Assembly: GCA_013368445.1 (NCBI GenBank)
Contig: JAACJO010000007.1
Location: forward strand, 1,240,001 to 1,304,000
Source of the DNA: Leucocoprinus leucothites
Taxonomy: Eukaryota > Basidiomycota > Agaricomycetes > Agaricales > Agaricaceae
Length of the DNA: 64,000 nt
Reading direction: 5' to 3'
The notes beneath the pieces are model-generated. The model searched no databases and was not told the origin of the DNA. It saw only the letters and a list, made by a program, of their open reading frames with translations. Positions 56,345 to 64,000 of the stretch are shown piece by piece; the stretch's first letter is position 1, and the number at the start of each line of letters is the position of its first letter. The position numbers and the translations under genes were made by a program.

Positions 56345-59220
56345 TCAAAAGTCGTCATCATTATCCGATTGATGCTGCCTGCCGGATCCAGGGGTAGGCG
56401 GTAATTTCTTGAGCTCCTCCATTTTAATATCCCACAAGGTCCGCCTGCGAGCTTTGTCCGGATTGGACTGCCGTTCTTCCGCAACCCGGCGGATACTCTT
56501 AGTATATCCAAGTCTACGGCCGCCACTGTCGTCGACAGCCGAAGAAGGTCCTGCTGCAGTGTTTTCGGGATAATGATGAGTGTGGCGGCCAGTTGCGTCA
56601 GAATCGTTTGAAATAGAGGGTTGCTCTCTTCTTGTTACATATCCCCCACGGTGAGAAGATGAGAAAGGATTGAGGCTCGTAGGCCGCGAGAAAATTCGAC
56701 TAGGAATGAGGCCTGTCATTCTGTTTTGACGTGAGGTTGAAGGACTAGGAGCAGTCGCATCCTCCCCAAAGGTACGATCACCGTGACTGGAATGACTAGA
56801 GTTTGAAGTAGAATTAATGGGCCTTTCCGCGAGATCATCTGTCGACGAAGGGGGTACGACGACTGGTTGGTCCAGATCATGGTCAGGGAAATAATTGCCC
56901 AGGTCTCGGACAACATCAGAGGCGTTCGGACGACCTAGAGCTGGTTGAGGTGTCGATGGCCTCGCCGTTGAGTCCGAGAGATTAACATATGAGAGCGAGG
57001 GTGAAGATGAAGGTGGTAGTGGCAGCGGGGCCGAAGGGTGAGGAGGAGGCGTGCGAAGTACGCTCGAAGGAGGGGGTGTCTGGAGAGGTGGAAGCGGGGG
57101 TGGTGCGGTAGGAGGTGGAGGTGTCCGTAATTGAGCTATCTGACGATGATGTCCGCCCGAGGAACTGCCTATTTGGTCATATCTGGAGATTGAAGAAGTA
57201 GAAGAGGAAGAAGACGCTCTGACGCGGTTGACGGGTGCAGTGGCAGGCGGGCGTTTCCAGGTTGCACTATCTTCCGTCCCAATGGACGAGTAAAGCTCTG
57301 AAGTAGAAGATGAAGGCTTGGACGAGTAATGGGAATGTGAAAGCAAGTTAGAAGATGATTCTGGTGGGGTGGGAGCAAAATGAGGAGTTGAGGACGAGCG
57401 GGAGCGGACGGGCGAGTTCGGTTCGGTCATGTAGTTTAGGTTGTGCTTGGACGAGGCTCCTAAGCGCGCAGAATATGGCGTCGTTGATGGGAGGGGAGGG
57501 GGGACAAACTCATATTTAGTGGCTGATGTCTCATCGCTTCCTGGATTGGCAACGCGGTATTTGATGCGTTTACTCGATGACTTCCTGCTAGAAGCAGAAG
57601 CAGAAGACTCCGATGTCGCGTTATCCCGTTCTTGGTTTTCCACAGGTGAAGGTGATGGAACAGGCGATGGGTCAGGTCGCAGCGGTTCAATGACTACGAT
57701 AGGTGGACTGGGACCTCTCGGAGGAATCCTGGGGGCAATTGACCTGATGGTCACCAAAGTTGAGTTGGAATCCCGGTGGACATCTTGCGGTCGTAAGGTG
57801 TGGTCCTGGGGCCTATAGGTAGCCCCATCGTCCTGATGTTCTCGCTGTCTGCGGCTGCTAACCCCAACTCGTTTCTCTCGAGACGGGTGAGAAATCTCAT
57901 TTTCGTTGAAAGTCCAGTTCAATGGAAGCCTAAGATACGGATGCTGTTTTAAATCGGCGGCTGATGGCCGCTGAACGGGATTTCTGGACTTCTTCAACCG
58001 AGGTCCTGATCAGAGATTGACAGAGGCACTCACATATAGAAACAGGATTCTCTGAAGTTACGGGCAAGGGGCGGCAGCTCTTTAAGCAGTTGAGCGGATA
58101 AAGGTGGGGGTGACTGTACTTCCCTCAGCTAATGGGAACACATGCTTCAGTGGAAGGTACTTCAAACGGTGTTTTGCAACTATACCTTCAACATGATTGA
58201 CATAAAATTTTCATCCGGTCCCCATGGCTTCTCACCAGACCACATTTCCATGATCATACATCCTACGCTCCAGATGTCGATTTTCCCGTCGTAACCCTTC
58301 TCGTTAGATCCCAGTATTTCTGGCGCCATGTAATGGACCGTTCCCTTCATAAGAGTATGAATTTTTGCATTATACATGTCCCCAACCCGTTTAGAAATCC
58401 CAAAATCAGATATCTTGCAGACACCAATTGGCTCGACAAGGATATTATCGGGTTTGAGATCCTGAGGATATTGAGTGGTTTCAGTACGTCTGCACAAGTG
58501 ATGTCTGGTGCGTTACCCACCCTGTGGAGAATCCCATGCGAGTGAAGATACTCGAGCCCATCAAGAATCTGTTTCGTGAAGGATTTTGTAACCTCTTCGC
58601 GAAATCGTCCATACTTGTTAAGTAATGTTGCGATCGTTCCTCCAGGCACATACTCCAAAAAACTAGGAATAACACTCGAATAAGCGGGAATCGTCATGGC
58701 TACATGAAGTCAACGCACACGCTGAGAGTATCAGGAGAGGCTTCGTAACCAAGATATTGCACAATATTCTGGTGATCGAGCTCCCTCAGAGTCTCGTTCT
58801 CGAAGCGGAGGAACTTAAGAGCATCCTGATTAGCGGGCTTATGGTCCCCCTGAATCTCGACTTGTTTCACTGCCATGAGCTCTCCGGTTGTAACATTCAA
58901 TGCCATGAACACCCGGCCATAGCTGCCTTGACCCAACAGCTCGCCTCGCATCCATTGGAACGTAGCTGTTCAAAGTTTATGAGCATTTGAACCAGATTGG
59001 TCGAAGACAGGCAAGTACCTTTGGTATGCGAAGGAAGACCGGCTTGGGATTCATCTCTCGGGCTCGGCGGGTGAACGGAGGGTGTAAGGGTGTTGTTGCC
59101 GAAGCGATTTGGGGCCCTCGAGCCGTTGGGGGTGGGGCTGGGGCTAAAAGGAAGCATACGGGAATTGGACCTAGAAGGATGCCTGACCGGGGTGCTCGAG
59201 AGAGAGGATTGCCTGGTCAT
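56345..59220 (-). CDS. MAP kinase kinase kinase, BCK1-like, with N-terminal kinase domain
   Basis: Six exons (59019-59220, 58719-58965, 58521-58662, 58186-58461, 58034-58128, 56345-57983) give 866 aa. The Ser/Thr kinase domain is near the N terminus (about 72-335): glycine loop GQGSYG (79-84), VAIK-type Lys101, HRDLKPDN (196-203), DFG (216-218), GTVHYMAPE (237-245). Blocks such as FLEYVPGGTIATLL, KSFTKQILDGLEYLHS and ICKISDFGIS-type sequence resemble fungal BCK1 of the cell-wall integrity pathway. In BCK1 and STE11 the kinase domain is C-terminal with a long regulatory N terminus; here the roughly 530-residue Pro/Ser-rich disordered region follows the kinase. The role as a MAPKKK is inference from kinase similarity. 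No SAM or RBD is seen. Confidence 0.75.
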
Positions 59221-59760
59221 GGTTAGCACTGGCCAGCAGGTGCGGCAGGGGGAGGGAGCCTGGTGAAAGGGAGATAAGCAGGATGGGAAATGACAAAGCC
59301 GTAAGCTGCAAGTCTATGGCTGCATGACACTGGGAGTCTCCCAACCTCAATTTTTGGACGATGATCCCAACACTTTCTGCCTGCTTCAAAATCAACGGAT
59401 CCGACAATCGGTATCTGCCATGACTCTGTGGCTGAAACGGCTCTGGTCACAGCAACTTTGGTGCGGACTTTGTTTGTCCATGAGAATTGCGGTACGCGAT
59501 GTGGACAAAAATGGAATATCCAATGAATACGCCCAGCGCTGGATCTCCATCATCATCTTCGCGATATCCCCCACCGGAACATTGATACAACATATCCAAT
59601 AACATATCCATGCCATCGGGCACATTATAAGTACACGTTCAATACACGAAAAGGTCTTTAATCAATTACTAATGGATCGTCCTTCGTGCCCGAGCCCGTC
59701 GGCTGAGGCAGTGATTGTGCTCGATGTTCAAGCGCCACTATGACCGCCGATCAGCTCTTT
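59221..59760. other. MAPKKK promoter and 3' flank of the RNase III gene
   Basis: About 540 bp; overlapping short frames only, no motif. Confidence 0.4.
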
Positions 59761-60500
59761 TCACATTTTTGGGCTGGAGTCACCCACATAGGTACCTCCT
59801 CCTGTGTTCAATGGCCATTTGTATTTGTGTGTGAGGAACAAAGTGACCTCTGAAAGTGCATCTGTGACTTTGATCACAATGTCACTGCCATGAGACGATA
59901 GCCGATCCTCGAGGCGGATGGTATCAACATACTGGAGCTCATCCCAGATCTCCCATGCTGCAAAAACCATGGGTCCAAAGTACTCCCATGCCCAGTCTTC
60001 GACCCCTTGTGTGCCTCGTTCCCTTTTGAATAGACCTATGATCGCTTCAAAGACATCTGCAGCTTCCTTCGTAGTCTCGCGATTGACAAGTCCAAGTTTT
60101 ACCATCAGTTGCGCAAAGAAGGCATTGCACGTAAGGACGTTTTTTATTTGCTTCCAAGCAACTTCAAGTCAAAGCTGCTCTTCATATTTTCAAGAGGCTG
60201 TCTCACCGTGTATTCGTGCGGGGTGCCATTAGGACGTAAGTTGACCACGATGTCACCGACTGCATCTCCGATAGCCCCGTCGCCCAGGAATTCAAGCTTC
60301 TCTGTTTCGTGAATATTACCAATGCAAGTATCCCAGCCTGAATCGCTTATGTAGGGGAGTTTCAGGTGAAAATTGTCACGGTACATCGTTTTTACAAGTT
60401 GATGAAATATACTGTTCCTTCTATCATTTGAACGAAATGGAGGAGGATGTGCTTCTAGTGCCTGATATTCAAATGGGATTCGTGGACATCGTGTGGCCAT
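59761..60500 (-). CDS. Small stand-alone RNase III domain protein
   Basis: Two exons (60207-60500 and 59761-60150) across a 56 bp intron give 227 aa. The RNase III signature is EKLEFLGDGAIGDAVGD, with the acidic pair of the first metal site (EK-LE and GD). After the intron come QIKNVLTCNAFFAQLMVKLGL and ETTKEAADVFEAIIGLFKRER, which supplies the second Asp/Glu pair. All four acidic positions appear kept, so catalysis is plausible. A C-terminal region follows (DWAWEYFGPMVFAAWEIWDE) but no dsRBD, helicase or PAZ, so this is neither Dicer nor Rnt1. A mitochondrial ribosomal protein of the L3/L57 type is possible but those usually lose acidic residues. Divergent from NUP155. Confidence 0.75.
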
Positions 60501-60784
60501 TGGATATGATGGAAAACGCGGTCAGGATAAAGAGACAGAACCGAAGCTACAAATTAGTTTGAGGAGGAAAGAACGCCGAAGGACCCTGTCCATCGTTGCG
60601 CCAAGCAGAAGATGTTCGTCATAACAATAATAGATTTGTCAATTGGTCAGTGCCCAATTCCTGTCATGGGTTAAGTTACCACGTGACAAGTGTAGTACCT
60701 TCCTAATTGGTCAAATCTGACCACGTGTTGGAGATTTGAACGCGTTCTTCGGTACTGTTCAGATCACAGCTCTGCCAGACTCGT

Positions 60785-63700
60785 ATGGCGTCCTCATCTT
60801 CCACCACTCGACCCCGAGGTCCTTCCCAATCCCAACGTAATTATGCTGCTGCATCAAGGCTACCTCATTTCCCAAAACCTACTCCTGTGGACTTGCCTGC
60901 TCTCCAGAACGCCAGTAGAGTTGTCTATGACCAGTTCGCGAAAGATTCGCAAATAATCCCCGATCTTGGAGAAACTTTGACTGCTTGTATGTACATTTGA
61001 ATCGAAATATCTTCCCCTACCTAAGTGTAATTAGCGGGCGGTCAAGCATCGGCTTCCTATAGTGTATTCCCTGACGACACTCGAGTCCCATACCAGAAAC
61101 GAAGATTTATTGCCATACCAGAGGGTCTTTTTCAATACTACGACAGTGAGTGGCAGAAACCTACTTCATGGTGGTCAATTGTCTAAACTTCCGCGTCAAG
61201 GCACTAAAGTGACATCTCATATGGGCTTGATGCCAGAACTTGAGCGAGCATGGATTTCAATTGACCACAAGTTATTTCTATGGGATTACAACGATGGGTA
61301 GGCATCTTTTCGCGTAACACTGTACGATACTCACCTTAATACAGACAAGAACTGAACTCCTTCACTGAACAACCAGACGTCATCACTTCTGTTACCCTCG
61401 TACGACCCAAACGAAAGCTCTTTGTTGACGATATCAACCACCTGCTCGTCATATGTACCCCCGTCTCTGTGCTTTTTCTCGGAGTCTCAGTGACCTCAAC
61501 CACCGGACCTGACAACCGGCCTCATAAAGAAATTCAGTTTTATGCTACAGATATCAAGGTCCCCACAGATATCGAGATGATGTCTGTTGCTGGAACGCTG
61601 GATGGGCGTATCTTCATGGCAGGCGCCCAAGATGGATGCCTGTATGAGTTACACTATCAAGTAGCAGAATCTTGGTTTGACAACAGGGTACAACTTGTGA
61701 ATCACTCCGTTGGCAGTGTTCAGAGTCTACTCCCTCGCTTTGCAGCACCGAGCACCGATGGTGAGTGCGCTACCACATACTGCGACACGCCACTCAAGTT
61801 TTTATCGCAGATAGGATCATAATTGTCATTTCCGATTCATCAAGAGATTGTCTGTACACTCTTAGCGAGAAAAACGTCATATCGGTGTATAAACCAGGAA
61901 AAGAGAAAGTTGTTCAGCATCTCCAGACGCTCTCCAATATCTACAAGTCCGCACAGGACAAGGCACCAGGATCTCCTGCCTTGACACCTCAAACCTTCCA
62001 AATCATTTCTCTTCACGTAGTGGAGCCCCAAGAATCGCGTTCTGGCATCCAATTGCTCGCTGTCACTACCAATGGGGTCAGGTTGTACTTTGGGCCTGCA
62101 CCTACCTATGGTTATTCTATCACTCCTGCAACCAACACCGCTCGATTGTTACAACTCTCACATGTTCGACTTCCCCCTTCAAATCTCCTTCATCCTGACG
62201 ACCAGGCGCGCTTTCGATCTGCTCTCCCGTCTTACGGACAACTTCCTCAGAAACCGACACGCGGGTTTATAGTGTCCAACATCGAGAACACTTGTTACTG
62301 TGATGGTTTACTAGTTGCCGCCCAACAAGGCGATTCAGATGGAACAGATTACATCCTCTGTACATCTCCGGATCTGACGCGAATAGGCTCATTAGGGCAA
62401 TTGAATGCACCACAACAAGGGGGATCAAACCAACAGCAACAACAGTCCTATGGTACATTTGGTGGTGGGGGTGGCTACACGGGTCCAACGCCTACGCGAC
62501 CCCCGTTAACGGAGAATGCTTCACTGCTGTCGATACCTGGGCGGACATGGGCAATGGCGGCCCTACCCAAGGAGGCGTCAACTGTGCCACACAACACGCC
62601 GAGCCCATCAGTGATCAACGAGCTGGGAAGGCAATTTACCGAACCGCCTCAACAGTTCATGCTTCTGACTAATAGTGGTCTGTCTATTCTGAGTAAACGC
62701 CGTGCTGTGGATTATCTCAAGGCAGTGGTGGAGGAGCTACAAAGTGGAAATAGTGTGCAACCAATAATTGAGTGTAGGGATAGGTATGTGGATTTGGTTT
62801 ATTTATGAATTTATTTTTGTCCATAAATTGACCTATTTATATTTCCAGCTTTGGGCGCGATCAGACATGTTCTATGCTCCTTGCGCTCGCGGCTGGTAAT
62901 ACATTCTTGGATGGAATGCCTTCGCCGAATGGTCCAGTTGTACATGCCTCTCCAGAGATAGTAGCTGTTGCCAAACAAGCTTTTTATGATTTTGGAGAGC
63001 GCCCGATTTGGTCTGAACGAGTCACATATGGCACCGGTGCGCGCTTCATGTAACATGAGCGGTGGAAAATACTGATCCTTTCCCTGTCGGCTCATTGTAT
63101 AATATAGCTGACACACAAGGATCGGCCTTTTTTAGCGGTCGCCGTGAAGGCTTTGTGCTCTATTTTGCACGACTTGTGCGTCCAGCGTGGAAAGCCAAGC
63201 TGACTAAAATAGGGTACATTGATTTTCTGCCATATTCTCTTGTGATCTTTCTGATTTTCCCGGTAGGCCGCTGGAAAAGCAGCAGTTGAATGTTCCAGAG
63301 CGCACCCTTGCTATGATTCAGAAGAACCTCTTTGCGCTCAAGGAGTTCTTGGATAGAAATCCTCACATATTCCATGCTTCCCCGGGTGATACGGCACCAA
63401 ATCAAGAGGCGTTGAAGGTCAGTAGACACCAATAAATTGCCGCTCTGGAACACCTTAACTTACTAACGATGGGGTAGGCCGAGCAGCTTTCTATAATGGA
63501 GCTCACTAATCTTCTCACTCGAACCATCGAAGGGCTGTCATTTATTCTTCTCTTGAATGATTACCAGATCGGCGCGCTTATCTCCCAGTCAGCTCTCTTC
63601 TCGCAGATCTCCAGAGCCGGATACTAACCAAGTCTCGAATAGATGTGACAAGGAGACGCAGAAGATGATCGCTGACCTGACTTTTGAGGACTTGATTACT

Positions 63701-64000
63701 ACACAGAACGGGATGACAATATCCAGAGCTTTGGTAAACGTCGTCATAGACCAGCAGATTGGCCAGCAAATCAGCGTACGAATTTCTGTTACCGGGATGT
63801 TCATACATCTCACCGGGTTGACATTCTAGGTTGATACTGTCAGCGAAGTGCTCCAGCGAAGATGCGGTTCATTCTGCAGCACTGATGATGTGATGCTGTA
63901 CAAAGTTCGTCATCATTGGTGCTCTCAAATTTATATACTCCATCTGATATCAGTGCGACAGGCACGGGAGAACATCCGAAAATCTGTTGAGACCAAGAGT
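60785..64000 (+). CDS. NUP155: Nucleoporin NUP155/NUP170, 3'-truncated by window end
   Basis: Inner-ring scaffold nucleoporin. Exons read here: 60785-60986, 61035-61145, 61210-61297, 61345-61760, 61811-62783, 62849-63036, 63108-63213, 63267-63417, 63478-63587, 63643-63775 and 63830 on, more than 880 residues. Family blocks are PEGLFQYYD, HMGLMPELERAWISIDHKL, FLWDYNDGQELNSF, YSLTEKNVISVY-type sequence (LYTLSEKNVISVY), FFSGRREGFVLYFARLVRP and TFEDLITTQNG with KIRK-like VRQARENIRKSVE at the edge. A seven-bladed propeller followed by an alpha-solenoid is the family structure. The junction near 63895-63952 is unresolved: a GT donor and AG acceptor exist but would shift frame, while read-through stays open. 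About 500 further residues are expected beyond the window. Confidence 0.88.

Noticed and set aside
1..64000. CRISPR arrays, operons, ribosome-binding sites, bacterial insertion sequences
   Set aside because: The window is clearly fungal nuclear DNA with spliced genes; no such structures are visible.

Overview
This 64 kb window is nuclear DNA from a filamentous basidiomycete, most likely an Agaricomycete (mushroom-forming fungus). The reasons are dense genes on both strands, many 47-70 bp introns with GT(A/G)NGT donors and CTNAC/CTGAC branch points, and a gene set that includes a NoxA-type oxidase, a cytochrome-b5-fused sphingolipid-type desaturase, Rap1, Ima1, Pal1, a PRC2 EED homologue, Ser/Thr-rich one-pass membrane proteins and F-box gene relics. 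All gene models were assembled by hand from splice sites. Almost every multi-exon model closes to a whole number of codons. Terminal exons and a few junctions remain uncertain, as noted.

Layout. 1-9.9 kb: mitochondrial ribosomal protein uL4m and cytosolic uS9 (RPS16) diverge from one promoter; then Rap1 (two BRCT and two Myb-like domains); then complex I subunit NDUFA11 diverging from an EED-like WD40 protein. 9.9-20.7 kb: F-box fragments, long non-coding stretches, a proline-rich unknown, a membrane-tethered heparinase II/III-like polysaccharide lyase and a Ser-rich membrane protein. 20.8-24.1 kb: nuclear-envelope protein Ima1 and a four-helix membrane protein. 24.1-27 kb: gene-free DNA holding a 0.93 kb element with 26 bp terminal inverted repeats flanked by TA. 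27-36.5 kb: RAD51, phosphoglycerate dehydrogenase diverging from HIS7, and PAL1 diverging from the desaturase. 36.5-41 kb: a broken F-box gene and RPL13. 41.3-46.8 kb: two tandem paralogous one-pass membrane proteins with identical exon structure and PPxY tails. 47.2-55.3 kb: a small PH-like protein of unknown role, TAF5 diverging from MAD2, and NoxA. 56.3-64 kb: a BCK1-like MAPKKK with its kinase domain at the N terminus, a small RNase III without dsRBD, and NUP155/NUP170, which runs off the end.

Most genes are housekeeping (translation, respiration, amino-acid synthesis, chromatin and transcription, spindle checkpoint, nuclear pore and envelope). Several are arranged as divergent pairs on 200-350 bp shared promoters. 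One such promoter (SER3/HIS7) carries a perfect TGACTCA site, and RAD51 carries an ACGCGT MluI box. The parts least explained by known families are the TIR element with its possible small spliced gene, the tandem membrane-protein pair, and the stand-alone RNase III.
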